The position numbers and the translations under genes were made by a program. Positions 10,943-19,615 of a DNA stretch of 64,000 nucleotides are shown here, piece by piece. The notes under the pieces are model-generated. The model was not told where the DNA came from. It made no database searches and saw nothing but the letters and a program-made list of their open reading frames with translations. The DNA is from Yersinia frederiksenii ATCC 33641. Lineage in GTDB: Bacteria > Pseudomonadota > Gammaproteobacteria > Enterobacterales > Enterobacteriaceae. Numbering within the stretch: the stretch's first letter is position 1; every line of letters begins with the position of its first letter. Where the stretch lies: positions 2,405,886-2,469,885 of the forward strand of contig NZ_KN150731.1 in NCBI RefSeq assembly GCF_000754805.1, given 5' to 3'.

Positions 10943-12386
10943 TGTCATCCTGCCGCTCGTGGGTTATCTGGTCATGGTATTTGGCCTGTCTGTTTATGCT
11001 TATACCCGCCGCCAAACCGGGAATTTTCTCAACGAGTACTTTATCGGCAACCGCTCGATGGGGGGATTCGTACTGGCAATGACCCTGACCGCGACTTATA
11101 TCAGCGCCAGTTCATTTATCGGTGGGCCGGGTGCTGCCTACAAGTATGGGTTGGGCTGGGTATTGCTGGCGATGATTCAGTTGCCCGCGGTCTGGTTATC
11201 GCTAGGCGTGTTAGGTAAGAAGTTTGCCATTCTGGCACGCCGTTATAATGCCGTAACCCTCAACGATATGCTGTATGCCCGCTATCAGAGCCGCTTATTG
11301 GTATGGTTGGCCAGCCTCAGCTTACTGGTGGCATTTGTCGGAGCCATGACAGTACAGTTTATCGGTGGCGCCCGCTTACTGGAAACTGCTGCCGGGATCC
11401 CTTACGACACCGGCTTATTGATCTTCGGAATCAGTATCGCGCTATATACCTCTTTTGGTGGCTTCCGAGCCAGTGTGCTCAACGATGCCCTACAAGGGCT
11501 GGTGATGTTGGTCGGCACCATTTTACTGTTAGTGGCGGTTATCCATACCGCGGGCGGGTTACATAAAGCGGTTGAGACTTTGCAGCATATTGATCCCGCT
11601 CTGGTCTCTGCGCAAGGAGGCGATCAGATCCTCGACCTGCCATTTATGGCCTCTTTCTGGATCCTGGTCTGCTTTGGGGTCATTGGCTTGCCACATACTG
11701 CGGTGCGTTGTATTTCATATCGTGATAGCAAAGCGGTGCATCGTGGCATTATTATTGGCACCATAGTGGTCGCCATTCTGATGTTCGGTATGCATTTGGC
11801 TGGAGCGCTGGGCCGGGCAATCTTACCGGACCTAAAGATCCCGGATCAGGTGATCCCAACACTGATGATCACCGTGCTGCCGCCTTTTGCTGCTGGGATC
11901 TTTCTGGCGGCTCCCATGGCGGCGATTATGTCGACCATTAATGCCCAACTGCTGCAATCATCCGCCACTATTGTGAAAGATTTATACCTCAATCTCAGAC
12001 CACAAGAGCTGAAGAATGAACGCAAGCTGACGCGCATTTCCAGCATGTCGACACTGATCCTTGGGCTATTACTGCTGCTTGCTGCTTGGCGGCCACCAGA
12101 GATGATTATCTGGCTGAATCTATTGGCCTTTGGTGGCCTTGAAGCGGTATTCCTTTGGCCATTGGTGCTAGGGTTGTACTGGGAGCGCGCCAATGCCCAC
12201 GGTGCTCTTAGCTCAATGATTGTCGGTGCGGTATGCTATACAGTACTGGCCAGTTTCGATATTAAGATAGCCGGTCTGCACCCGATAGTGCCATCGCTGG
12301 TACTGAATCTGCTGGCGTTTTACATCGGCAACCAGTTTGGTGACCGAGCAAAAACACGCCAGCCCGTAGTGGCCAGCGCTGATTAA
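10932..12386 (+). CDS. panF: Sodium/pantothenate symporter PanF
   Basis: Inner-membrane sodium:solute symporter (SSS family) that imports pantothenate for coenzyme A synthesis. 484 residues with about 13 membrane segments and the family region NRSMGGFVLAMTLTATYISA near the N-terminus. Of two close in-frame ATGs, the second (MQTDVILP) is chosen because GGAGG is 6 nt upstream; the first directly abuts that site. Translationally coupled to yhdT. Confidence 0.95.
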   Translation: MQTDVILPLVGYLVMVFGLSVYAYTRRQTGNFLNEYFIGNRSMGGFVLAMTLTATYISASSFIGGPGAAYKYGLGWVLLAMIQLPAVWLSLGVLGKKFAILARRYNAVTLNDMLYARYQSRLLVWLASLSLLVAFVGAMTVQFIGGARLLETAAGIPYDTGLLIFGISIALYTSFGGFRASVLNDALQGLVMLVGTILLLVAVIHTAGGLHKAVETLQHIDPALVSAQGGDQILDLPFMASFWILVCFGVIGLPHTAVRCISYRDSKAVHRGIIIGTIVVAILMFGMHLAGALGRAILPDLKIPDQVIPTLMITVLPPFAAGIFLAAPMAAIMSTINAQLLQSSATIVKDLYLNLRPQELKNERKLTRISSMSTLILGLLLLLAAWRPPEMIIWLNLLAFGGLEAVFLWPLVLGLYWERANAHGALSSMIVGAVCYTVLASFDIKIAGLHPIVPSLVLNLLAFYIGNQFGDRAKTRQPVVASAD

Positions 12387-12400
12387 AAACTAATTTAAAT

Positions 12401-12433
12401 GGCCCCATTGATCGCCTTAGGCTAAACGGGGCC
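12401..12433 (+). other. Hairpin between panF and prmA
   Basis: GGCCCC pairs with GGGGCC across a 21-nt interval containing an inner GCC/GGC pairing. There is no T-run, so it is at most an attenuator or RNA-processing structure. Confidence 0.35.
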
Positions 12434-12447
12434 TTGAGAGAATTGCT

Positions 12448-13329
12448 ATGCCTTGGATCCAACTCAAGTTAAATACCAGCGGTAATCAAGCCGAATCCCT
12501 TGGCGATGCGCTGGTGGAAAGTGGTGCAGTTTCAGTCACTTTTCAAGATACCCACGATAACCCGGTGTTTGAACCTTTGCCGGGGGAAACCCGCCTGTGG
12601 GGCGATACTGATGTCATTGGCCTGTATGATGCCGAGACCAACATGGCTGAAGTGGTTGCCATGCTGGAATACAATCCACAACTCGGTAAAGGCTTTATTC
12701 ACAAAATTGAGCAGTTGGAAGATAAAGATTGGGAACGCGAATGGATGGATAACTTCCATCCAATGCGTTTTGGTGAGCGTCTGTGGATCTGCCCAAGCTG
12801 GCGTGATGTGCCCGACCCAACTGCCGTGAACGTGATGCTAGACCCAGGTTTGGCCTTTGGTACCGGTACCCATCCAACCACGGCATTGTGCTTGCAATGG
12901 CTTGATAGTCTAGACCTGGCAGGTAAAACCGTCATCGACTTCGGTTGTGGCTCTGGCATCCTGGCAATTGCGGCGCTAAAACTCGGTGCAACGCGCGCTA
13001 TTGGCATCGATATCGATCCGCAGGCTATCCAAGCCAGTCGAGATAACGCGCAGCGTAATGGCGTTTCAGAGCGTTTGGAGCTGTATCTATCAAAAGACCA
13101 GCCAGCAGATTTATCTGCTGATGTGGTGGTGGCTAATATTCTGGCTGGCCCACTACGGGAATTGGCACCGCTGATCAGTGTCCTGCCGGTTGCTGGCGGC
13201 TATCTTGGGCTGTCAGGCGTGCTGGCGACACAAGCGGCTGGCGTAGCACAGGCCTATGAGGATAAATTCACCCTAGACCCTGTGGCCGAGAAAGAAGAGT
13301 GGTGCCGTATCACCGGCATCAAAAAATAA
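12448..13329 (+). CDS. prmA: Ribosomal protein L11 methyltransferase PrmA
   Basis: SAM-dependent enzyme that trimethylates lysines and the N-terminus of L11. 293 residues: an N-terminal L11-recognition domain (about 1-55), a linker, and a Rossmann methyltransferase domain with motif [16 protein letters not shown] at about 163-177, the acidic loop GIDIDPQA, and the NPPF-equivalent [10 protein letters not shown]. Follows panF as in E. coli. Confidence 0.97.
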   Translation: MPWIQLKLNTSGNQAESLGDALVESGAVSVTFQDTHDNPVFEPLPGETRLWGDTDVIGLYDAETNMAEVVAMLEYNPQLGKGFIHKIEQLEDKDWEREWMDNFHPMRFGERLWICPSWRDVPDPTAVNVMLDPGLAFGTGTHPTTALCLQWLDSLDLAGKTVIDFGCGSGILAIAALKLGATRAIGIDIDPQAIQASRDNAQRNGVSERLELYLSKDQPADLSADVVVANILAGPLRELAPLISVLPVAGGYLGLSGVLATQAAGVAQAYEDKFTLDPVAEKEEWCRITGIKK

Positions 13330-13375
13330 TACTTCGCTAGCAAATTATTACATCGAAAGCTATTTGCAATGTCAT

Positions 13376-13421
13376 TCACCGATTGAGTGAGCCTCAGTAT
13401 CGAGGTTCACTCAATCGGTGA
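13376..13421. other. 20-bp stem inverted repeat between prmA and the fis promoter
   Basis: Arms TCACCGATTGAGTGAGCCTC and GAGGTTCACTCAATCGGTGA differ at one position, which would be a G-U pair in RNA, around a 6-nt loop. No T-run follows on either strand, so it is not a classical terminator, although it may end or process the prmA transcript. Confidence 0.7.
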
Positions 13422-13721
13422 GAAACAGCTAGCATTTCTCTGCACCCACTCGCAATCCGTCAGGCACTATTTTTAACCGAAATGAGATGTCTGACTCATT
13501 TATATCTGCGCTTTATCTTTGATTTGATGAATAAATCAGCACTTTCAACCGATATTATGCTATGTCCGCAGTCAATAATTATGTTGTTTAATAGAAAATA
13601 CTAAAGCGCACAAATTAACCAATCAGCACTAACATTATGTTATATATAAATAAATAATTAATTAACCAAGATTAGTCCGTTATTTATTGCTCTTTTTTCA
13701 TCAATTGGTCAAAGTTTGGCC

Positions 13722-13757
13722 TTTCATCTGGGCGCAAAAATGCGTAATATACGCGCC
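13722..13757 (+). promoter_or_regulatory. dusB-fis promoter
   Basis: TTTCAT, a 17-bp spacer and TAATAT, followed by the GC-rich discriminator ACGCGCCC. Sequence and layout match the well-studied E. coli fis promoter, whose weak -35 and GC discriminator give growth-rate and stringent control. The AT-rich ~200 bp upstream (13500-13700) is where Fis and IHF sites would be expected; I have not assigned individual sites. Confidence 0.85.
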
Positions 13758-13788
13758 CTTACGGACACAGTGTGGTCATTCTTTGTCT

Positions 13789-14754
13789 ATGCGTATTGGA
13801 CACTTCCAGCTTACAAATTGCCTGATTGCCGCCCCGATGGCGGGTATCACAGACCGCCCCTTCAGAGCGCTATGTCATGGCATGGGGGCTGGGATGGCTG
13901 TATCTGAAATGCTCTCCTCTAATCCAGAGGTATGGCGGACGGATAAGTCGCGTTTGCGCATGGTTCATAGTGATGAGCCTGGAATTCGTACCGTGCAAAT
14001 TGCCGGTAACGACCCGGATGATATGGCAGCAGCCGCCAGAATTAATGTGGCGAATGGTGCCCAGATCATTGACATCAATATGGGATGTCCGGCCAAGAAA
14101 GTGAACCGCAAACTGGCAGGATCGGCATTATTGCAGCATCCTGATCTGGTCAAACAGATCCTCTCCGCAGTGGTTAATGCGGTAGATGTGCCGGTAACGT
14201 TGAAGATCCGGACTGGTTGGTCGCCAGAACACCGTAATTGTATAGAAATTGCCCAACTGGCTGAAAGCTGTGGTATACAAGCCCTGACAATTCATGGCCG
14301 AACCCGTTCTTGCCTGTTTAATGGTGAGGCGGAATACGACAGCATTCGGGCAGTTAAGCAGATTGTCTCCATTCCCGTTATCGCGAATGGGGACATCACT
14401 GACCCGCATAAAGCCAGAGCGGTGCTAGACTACACTGGGGCTGATGCCCTAATGATAGGACGTGCTGCTCAGGGAAGACCTTGGATCTTCCGGGAAATCC
14501 AGCATTACCTGGACACTGGGGAGTTGTTGCCACCGATGCCACTTGGCGAAGTGCAGCGCTTGTTAAATGGGCATATACGGGAATTGCACGACTTTTATGG
14601 TCCAGGCAAGGGATTTCGTATTGCACGTAAGCACGTCTCTTGGTATCTCCAGGAGCACGCCCCTAACGACCAGTTTCGGCGCACATTCAACGCCATTGAG
14701 GATGCCAGCGAACAGCTGGAGGCGTTGGAGGCATATTTCGAAAATCTTGCGTAA
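13789..14754 (+). CDS. dusB: tRNA-dihydrouridine synthase B
   Basis: FMN enzyme that reduces a specific uridine in the tRNA D-loop. 321 residues: a TIM barrel with [11 protein letters not shown] at about 16-26, the catalytic cysteine C100 in [27 protein letters not shown], and a C-terminal helical RNA-binding domain (about 245-321). The start MRIGHFQL matches E. coli DusB. First gene of dusB-fis, with fis beginning 24 bp downstream. Confidence 0.97.
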   Translation: MRIGHFQLTNCLIAAPMAGITDRPFRALCHGMGAGMAVSEMLSSNPEVWRTDKSRLRMVHSDEPGIRTVQIAGNDPDDMAAAARINVANGAQIIDINMGCPAKKVNRKLAGSALLQHPDLVKQILSAVVNAVDVPVTLKIRTGWSPEHRNCIEIAQLAESCGIQALTIHGRTRSCLFNGEAEYDSIRAVKQIVSIPVIANGDITDPHKARAVLDYTGADALMIGRAAQGRPWIFREIQHYLDTGELLPPMPLGEVQRLLNGHIRELHDFYGPGKGFRIARKHVSWYLQEHAPNDQFRRTFNAIEDASEQLEALEAYFENLA

Positions 14755-14778
14755 ACAGAAAAAAGAGCTGACAGAACT

Positions 14779-15075
14779 ATGTTCGAACAACGCGTAAATT
14801 CTGACGTACTGACCGTTGCAACCGTAAATTCACAAGATCAGGTGACTCAAAAGCCTTTGCGTGACTCGGTTAAACAAGCACTGAAGAACTATTTTGCTCA
14901 ACTGAATGGTCAGGATGTGAGTGACCTGTATGAGTTGGTACTGGCTGAAGTTGAACAGCCATTGTTGGACATGGTGATGCAATACACCCGTGGCAACCAA
15001 ACCCGTGCTGCCCTGATGATGGGCATCAACCGTGGCACGCTGCGTAAGAAATTGAAAAAATACGGCATGAACTGA
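14779..15075 (+). CDS. fis: Nucleoid-associated DNA-binding protein Fis
   Basis: 98-residue homodimeric nucleoid protein that bends DNA, activates rRNA promoters and assists site-specific inversion. The helix-turn-helix at the C-terminus ([21 protein letters not shown]) and the N-terminal beta-hairpin region needed for recombinase activation are intact. As far as I can judge, the sequence equals E. coli Fis at all positions I recall. Co-transcribed with dusB. Confidence 0.98.
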
Positions 15076-15100
15076 TACTAGTCAGTTAAAGTGTTGTTTA

Positions 15101-15134
15101 AAAAGGCGTACTCCACACGGAGCGCGCCTTTTTT
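15101..15134 (+). terminator. Terminator after dusB-fis
   Basis: Stem AAAAGGCG...CGCCTTTT with an inner CTCC/GGAG pairing and a run of T. It lies immediately before the convergent cyclase gene. Confidence 0.88.
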
Positions 15135-15135
15135 A

Positions 15136-16758
15136 TTAGCCAATCTCCACCCGATTACGACCCTGATCTTTCGCGCGATATAAAGCCTCATCCGCCCGCT
15201 TCAGTGCATCTTCTGGTATCCCATCGCCACTCCAATACGCCACACCCAATGAAATAGTAATAGGTCGAATGTTTGGTATCACCATCATTTCTACATTATG
15301 GCGTAGCCGATGAGCAACTTGTATCGCCACATCAGGTGTGGTGCCCGGCAGTAACATCAGGAACTCTTCCCCACCGCTACGGCACAGGATATCGGTATCA
15401 CGAGAGCTTTCACGGATTTGTACCGCCAACTGCTTGATAACCTCATCACCAACATCATGGCCATAAGTGTCATTAATCGCTTTAAAATGGTCAATATCCA
15501 GCGCAATAACCGAGAAGTGCTGTTCCAATTGTGAGATTGGCTCAAGTGTCGTGGCCAGCCCACGTCGGTTATACAGCCCAGTCATAGGGTCGGTTTGTGC
15601 TTCAAACTTGAGTTTGCCAATTTTCTTTTGCAGCAGGCTGATACCAATCAATAGCGCCCGTTGCAGCTGTGTGGACTCGAAATACCATGAAGGTATTTCT
15701 TTGATACTGCTAGCAATATCGGGTTTGTCCATGTCGTTAGCACTGCCTGCAAGCAACCATAATGGACGGGCAATCAGCCGTGATAATAACCAAACCCCTA
15801 TCAATGTGAGTAATGCCAGCGGCGTGATATGGCCCAACCCCTTCAGCATAAGTCCTTCCAGGGGTTTTAAAGTTGCGGCTTCTGGTCGTAGCGTAATGAT
15901 TTGCCAGCCTGATGGCTCAACGATGGCATAACCCGCCAGCATAGATTCGCCATCCGTGTTCGTCACCATCAAACTGCCGTTAGTGGCAGTTTTCGCCATC
16001 TCGGTAAGGGGGCTAGATTCCAGTATCTCCCCGACACGATTCGTATTGCGGTGATACAGAATGCGCCGTTCATTGTTGAGCACTATGATGTAAGAACCAT
16101 CGCGATAATAATGCTCACCCAGTAACTCATTTAAAATACTTTGCTTACGCAAATAAATGGTGCCACCGATATAACCGTGATAGTGCCCATCCGGCGTGAT
16201 AATTGGTGTCGAAATATTGATAACCAGATTATTAGTCGCTGACATGTAAGGTCGGCTGATTATCGGGCGACGCAATTTGAGCGCTTCTACTGAACCAGGG
16301 GACGTCAGGGTATGACCCAATAACTGGAGGCTATCGGGTGATGTGGCGCGAACAATGCCATGAGCATCCGTCACGACCACCGAGTTGAAGCTGTCAGTTT
16401 GGTATTTTAACCGCGCAGTTTCGGCTTGCAGAATTGCCTGATCGTCAAAATGCCGTGCCGCAATCACGCTGCTGTAATGAAGCTGCCTTTGGGCACTTTT
16501 CAGGAAAATTTCGGTGCTGGACGCCAGCTTAGTGGCATAGACACGGTTAGCTTCTAAGGTGTTATCAATCAGTAGCTGCCGCTGTACCCGATAACTGGCA
16601 TAAAAACTATTCGCCAGTGTCACAAAAGCACTCATCACAGCCAAAATGAGAATTAGGCGACCAAGGTCGAGGCGAAAAATTTTAGTAGTGAGAATCGAGC
16701 GTAACAAGACAACATTCCTGAAGCGATAGAGAGCCATAATTAGCATTGACGTTAGCAC
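15136..16758 (-). CDS. Membrane-bound diguanylate cyclase with periplasmic Cache-type sensor
   Basis: Predicted to make c-di-GMP from two GTP in response to a periplasmic signal. About 540 residues: a membrane segment near 33-53, an extracytoplasmic region of about 240 residues that looks like a double Cache sensor (IVRATSPDS, ISTPII..GHYHGYIGG), a second membrane segment near 308-326, and a C-terminal GGDEF domain. The active-site motif is GGEEF (462-466), with a canonical RxxD inhibitory site RDTD five residues before it, so an active, feedback-controlled enzyme is expected. The start is uncertain: GTG at the given end, ATG codons 12 and 21 nt further in, and a TTG with AGGA upstream still further in are all possible. 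Convergent with fis. Confidence 0.88.
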   Translation of the reverse strand: MLTSMLIMALYRFRNVVLLRSILTTKIFRLDLGRLILILAVMSAFVTLANSFYASYRVQRQLLIDNTLEANRVYATKLASSTEIFLKSAQRQLHYSSVIAARHFDDQAILQAETARLKYQTDSFNSVVVTDAHGIVRATSPDSLQLLGHTLTSPGSVEALKLRRPIISRPYMSATNNLVINISTPIITPDGHYHGYIGGTIYLRKQSILNELLGEHYYRDGSYIIVLNNERRILYHRNTNRVGEILESSPLTEMAKTATNGSLMVTNTDGESMLAGYAIVEPSGWQIITLRPEAATLKPLEGLMLKGLGHITPLALLTLIGVWLLSRLIARPLWLLAGSANDMDKPDIASSIKEIPSWYFESTQLQRALLIGISLLQKKIGKLKFEAQTDPMTGLYNRRGLATTLEPISQLEQHFSVIALDIDHFKAINDTYGHDVGDEVIKQLAVQIRESSRDTDILCRSGGEEFLMLLPGTTPDVAIQVAHRLRHNVEMMVIPNIRPITISLGVAYWSGDGIPEDALKRADEALYRAKDQGRNRVEIG

Positions 16759-16970
16759 GAAAAGAAACTTGGAACTCGCCTATATTACATCTGCTTAATA
16801 TTATCTCTTCAAATGAATCATTCTCACGCTATAGTCATAACTAACAACTATCTATACTCAATGTAGTTGGCGTATAAGTAAAAACAGTCAACACCACTGC
16901 GACATCAAATAAGAGGAGTATGGCTGGAGCATCACCAACATCTGACTTGTGCTAAACATAGGGGTTAAAT

Positions 16971-17441
16971 ATGAATAAACTGATTATTGCTGTAGCGCTC
17001 GCGGCTACCGTATTAAGTGGATGTGCCAACAACAGAACGGCATCTGGTGATACTTTCACTGCCTCTCAGGCACGGCAAGTACAAACAGTGACCTATGGCA
17101 CTATCGTTTCTGCACGCCCAGTGACTATTCAGGGTGGCAGTGAAAATAACGTAGCCGGAGCCATTGGTGGTGCAGTGGTCGGTGGGTTCTTAGGTAATAC
17201 CATCGGCGGTGGCCGTGGTAATAGTCTGGCAACAGCCGGTGGTGCGGTTGCCGGTGGTATGGCCGGTCAAGGTGTGCAGAGCGCAATGAACCGTAGTGAA
17301 GGTGTGCAATTGGAAATTCGTCGGGATGATGGTAGCAGTATCGTTGTCGTTCAGGCGCAGGGACCAACCCGCTTCAGTGCTGGTCAACGCGTTATCATTG
17401 CTAGTGATCGCAGCGGTACCGTTACTGTTTCTCCTCGCTAA
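16971..17441 (+). CDS. SlyB/Pcp-family outer membrane lipoprotein
   Basis: 156-residue lipoprotein with a signal peptide ending in the lipobox LSGC (lipidated C18) and a glycine-zipper region (GAIGGAVVGGFLGNTIGGG, about 63-81, and a second one about 89-104), followed by a beta-rich domain ending VTVSPR. It closely resembles E. coli SlyB, a PhoP-regulated lipoprotein that stabilises outer membrane protein and lipid packing. E. coli slyB lies next to slyA and this copy does not, so it may be a paralogue (Pcp-type) rather than the orthologue; no symbol is given. No clear PhoP box was seen upstream. Confidence 0.88.
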   Translation: MNKLIIAVALAATVLSGCANNRTASGDTFTASQARQVQTVTYGTIVSARPVTIQGGSENNVAGAIGGAVVGGFLGNTIGGGRGNSLATAGGAVAGGMAGQGVQSAMNRSEGVQLEIRRDDGSSIVVVQAQGPTRFSAGQRVIIASDRSGTVTVSPR

Positions 17442-17447
17442 ATTCAA

Positions 17448-17475
17448 ATGCCGGGGGGAGTAACACCTCCGGCAT
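17448..17475 (+). terminator. Hairpin after the SlyB-like gene
   Basis: ATGCCGG pairs with CCGGCAT around a G-rich/AC-rich loop. No T-run follows, so it is at best a weak terminator. Confidence 0.4.
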
Positions 17476-17621
17476 CTAACGACCAAACACCTAAAGTGAC
17501 TAAAATTCATCACTGGTTTTTATCGGCGTAATTAGCTGTTTAGTCACATTAAAATCAATAATTACCGTCACCAAGCAGATGAAAAAACCATTGATGTTAG
17601 TTATGATAGTCAAATATTAGG

Positions 17622-17839
17622 TTGCCACGAGGAATGTGTTGTGGTTAAATAGCTTCATCGGTTTGGAACACAGACCTTATGAAAGCAGTTTTAGTAAAGC
17701 AGTCCTCAGTTCAAGCGTTATCCCTATAGATATCCCTTCTCCGTGAGTCTCCTCCTAAGTGCCCAAGTAAGTTATCCTCTGAAAGACAGACCACGTTCGC
17801 TACACAATTGTGGCAAAAATAATTGAAGGAAGTATCTCT
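17622..17839 (+). promoter_or_regulatory. Promoter and long cold-shock leader of the csp cluster
   Basis: TTGCCA, 17 bp, TTAAAT forms a good sigma-70 promoter. Transcription from about 17657 gives a leader of roughly 180 nt. It opens with CGGTTTGGAACACAGACC, which closely resembles the cold box at the 5' end of E. coli cspA mRNA, and continues with AAAGCAGTTTTAGTAAAGCAG, again like the E. coli leader. By analogy the leader should refold on cold shock to expose the ribosome binding site. AAGGAAG lies 9 nt before the first csp ATG. Confidence 0.82.
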
Positions 17840-18052
17840 ATGTCTAATAAAATGACTGGTTTAGTAAAATGGTTTGACGCTGGTAAAGGTTTCGGTTTCA
17901 TCACTCCTGCTGATGGCAGCAAAGATGTGTTCGTTCACTTCTCTGCCATCCAGAGCAATGATTTCAAAACCCTGGATGAAGGTCAAAAAGTGGAGTTCTC
18001 TATTGAGAACGGCGCTAAAGGCCCATCAGCGGTAAACGTAATCGCACTGTAA
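17840..18052 (+). CDS. cspA: Cold shock protein, CspA family (copy 1)
   Basis: 70-residue single cold-shock domain that binds single-stranded RNA and DNA as an RNA chaperone. Both RNA-binding motifs are present: GKGFGFITP (RNP1) and DVFVHFSAI (RNP2). It differs from the two downstream copies by D13 and G15 (KWFDAGKG in place of KWFNADKG). The start is the ATG of MSNKMTG with a strong ribosome binding site; the longer in-frame reading from 17810 is rejected. First of three tandem copies. Confidence 0.95.
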   Translation: MSNKMTGLVKWFDAGKGFGFITPADGSKDVFVHFSAIQSNDFKTLDEGQKVEFSIENGAKGPSAVNVIAL

Positions 18053-18069
18053 TTAATACAGTATGATTC

Positions 18070-18126
18070 GGGGAGCAGGCTGCCGACAGCGATGACGGCC
18101 AGGCCCGAGCAGAGCAGCCGCTCCCC
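18070..18126 (+). other. Intercistronic hairpin, csp copies 1-2
   Basis: GGGGAGC pairs with GCTCCCC, extended by GGCTGC/GCAGCC with one bulge, around a ~29-nt loop. No T-run follows. It could cap or stabilise the 3' end of the upstream csp message. It is followed by a second leader-like sequence carrying AGCAGTTTTAGTAAAGCAG. Confidence 0.6.
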
Positions 18127-18317
18127 AAGTAACAAAGCAGTACCGGTTGACAGTAACATTTATGCCAAGCAGTTTTAGTAAAGCAGTTCCCCGTATTAGT
18201 GCTATCAGACAGATACCTCTTCTCCGTGAAATTCCTTCTAAGTGCCCCATAAGTTGTGCCCAAGCCTATTCGCTCGCCTATGGCGGCAATTAAATAATAA
18301 TTGAAGGAAGTATCTCT

Positions 18318-18530
18318 ATGTCTAATAAAATGACTGGTTTAGTAAAATGGTTTAACGCTGATAAAGGTTTCGGTTTCATCACTCCTGCTGACGGCAGTAA
18401 AGATGTGTTCGTTCACTTCTCTGCCATCCAGAGCAATGATTTCAAAACCCTGGATGAAGGTCAAAAAGTGGAGTTCTCTATCGAGAACGGCGCTAAAGGC
18501 CCATCAGCGGTAAACGTAATCGCACTGTAA
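18318..18530 (+). CDS. cspA: Cold shock protein, CspA family (copy 2)
   Basis: 70 residues, identical in protein sequence to copy 3. It has the consensus [14 protein letters not shown] found in E. coli CspA. The start lies 478 bp after that of copy 1, with the same AAGGAAG ribosome binding site. The 265-bp gap upstream repeats the second half of the cold-shock leader but lacks a clear promoter and cold box of its own, so a polycistronic transcript is likely. Confidence 0.95.
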   Translation: MSNKMTGLVKWFNADKGFGFITPADGSKDVFVHFSAIQSNDFKTLDEGQKVEFSIENGAKGPSAVNVIAL

Positions 18531-18547
18531 TTAATACAGTATGATTC

Positions 18548-18603
18548 GGGGAGCAGGCTGCCGACAGCGATGACGGCCAGGCCCGAGCAGAGCAGCCGCT
18601 CCC
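18548..18603 (+). other. Intercistronic hairpin, csp copies 2-3
   Basis: Near-identical copy of the hairpin between copies 1 and 2, lacking one C in the right arm. The two intergenic spacers are each 265 bp because a compensating one-base insertion occurs further down. Confidence 0.6.
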
Positions 18604-18795
18604 AAGTAACAAAGCAGTACCGGTTGACAGTAACATTTATGACCAAGCAGTTTTAGTAAAGCAGTTCCCCGTATTAGTGCTATCAGACAGATACCTCTTC
18701 TCCGTGAAATTCCTTCTAAGTGCCCCATAAGTTGTGCCCAAGCCTATTCGCTCGCCTATGGCGGCAATTAAATAATAATTGAAGGAAGTATCTCT

Positions 18796-19008
18796 ATGTC
18801 TAATAAAATGACTGGTTTAGTAAAATGGTTTAACGCTGATAAAGGTTTCGGTTTCATCACTCCTGCTGACGGCAGCAAAGATGTGTTCGTTCACTTCTCT
18901 GCCATCCAGAGCAATGATTTCAAAACCCTGGATGAAGGCCAAAAAGTGGAGTTCTCTATCGAGAACGGCGCTAAAGGCCCATCAGCGGTAAATGTTATTG
19001 CTCTGTAA
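18796..19008 (+). CDS. cspA: Cold shock protein, CspA family (copy 3)
   Basis: 70 residues, same protein as copy 2 apart from synonymous changes in the DNA. The start lies exactly 478 bp after copy 2. The last ~20 nt of the gene use different codons from copies 1 and 2 (AATGTTATTGCTCTG), which marks the right boundary of the tandemly repeated unit. A strong terminator follows 135 bp downstream. Confidence 0.95.
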   Translation: MSNKMTGLVKWFNADKGFGFITPADGSKDVFVHFSAIQSNDFKTLDEGQKVEFSIENGAKGPSAVNVIAL

Positions 19009-19020
19009 GAGTCAATAATA

Positions 19021-19080
19021 CATACCCAACTCATTGGAGTTACAGCAAATATAGCTAAATCTTCAAGGGTACAGGGTATA
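19021..19080. repeat. Degenerate ERIC-like terminal repeat remnant
   Basis: ATACCCAACTCATTGGAGTT at the left and AAGGGTACAGGGTATA at the right resemble the outer ends of Yersinia ERIC copies with most of the interior lost. Weak call. Confidence 0.35.
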
Positions 19081-19143
19081 CCGGAGTAATTTACGATAGC
19101 GATGAAGGTGATAGCCCTGAGCAGTGAAATTATTCCAAAAAAC

Positions 19144-19168
19144 AACCCGCATTCGTGCGGGTTTTTGT
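19144..19168 (+). terminator. Terminator of the csp cluster
   Basis: AACCCGCA, loop TTCG, TGCGGGTT, then TTTGTT. Textbook factor-independent terminator, preceded by an A-run. Confidence 0.92.
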
Positions 19169-19615
19169 TATTTAGAATATAAACCTATCGATAATGGTAT
19201 TAAGTATTTCCGACTCAAAACTAATACATTCACTACACTGAATTCATGCGTTATGTATTATTTCTCATTAGCATACGTAATATACAAGATTTATCCTAAT
19301 CATTATCTAAATTGTCTTACCATCTCGTCTATTAATGCGAAATTATGTTGTTTCAACAGATAAAATCCCGCCAAATATAATTAAAAAAGTAAAGTAATCG
19401 ATAAAATTTGTCTGAATTACTCTGTTCAGAACAATATATACTCCCGCTCCGCGTCCACACTCCTTAGAATATAAGAATGACTTTGATCAAAATGATTACG
19501 TTATTTTGCCGATACAGTTACTTCATATAATCACAGCCTTAATAATTGAATTATCAACTTCTTTTTACTGGCGATGATTAGCACTGTACATAAAATAACA
19601 TCAGGGTAAATAATC
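19169..19615. promoter_or_regulatory. AT-rich upstream region of the anion transporter gene
   Basis: About 450 bp with no convincing gene. It is conspicuously AT-rich, compatible with H-NS binding. A weak FNR-like half-match (TTGATCAAAATGAT, 19483-19496) is present. The promoter of the downstream transporter gene must lie here. Confidence 0.4.

Larger units (their letters stand above)
17840..19008 (+). repeat. Tandem repeat of csp gene plus spacer, 478-bp period
   Basis: Starts of the three csp genes are spaced 478 and 478 bp. The coding regions are nearly identical, and the two 265-bp spacers differ by only a few bases. Gene conversion or recent unequal recombination is the likely cause. 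Confidence 0.9.

Noticed and set aside
16920..16955. 11-codon open frame (MAGASPTSDLC) before the SlyB-like gene
   Set aside because: AGGAG is only one base from the ATG, too close for efficient initiation; no runs of a regulatory amino acid; no terminator/antiterminator.
18053..18728. Minus-strand frames in the csp spacers
   Set aside because: They repeat only because the spacers are duplicated; they lie opposite the hairpin and leader, without ribosome binding sites.
19483..19496. FNR-like site TTGAT-N4-ATGAT upstream of the anion transporter
   Set aside because: Right half matches only 3 of 5 positions; chance match in AT-rich DNA is likely.
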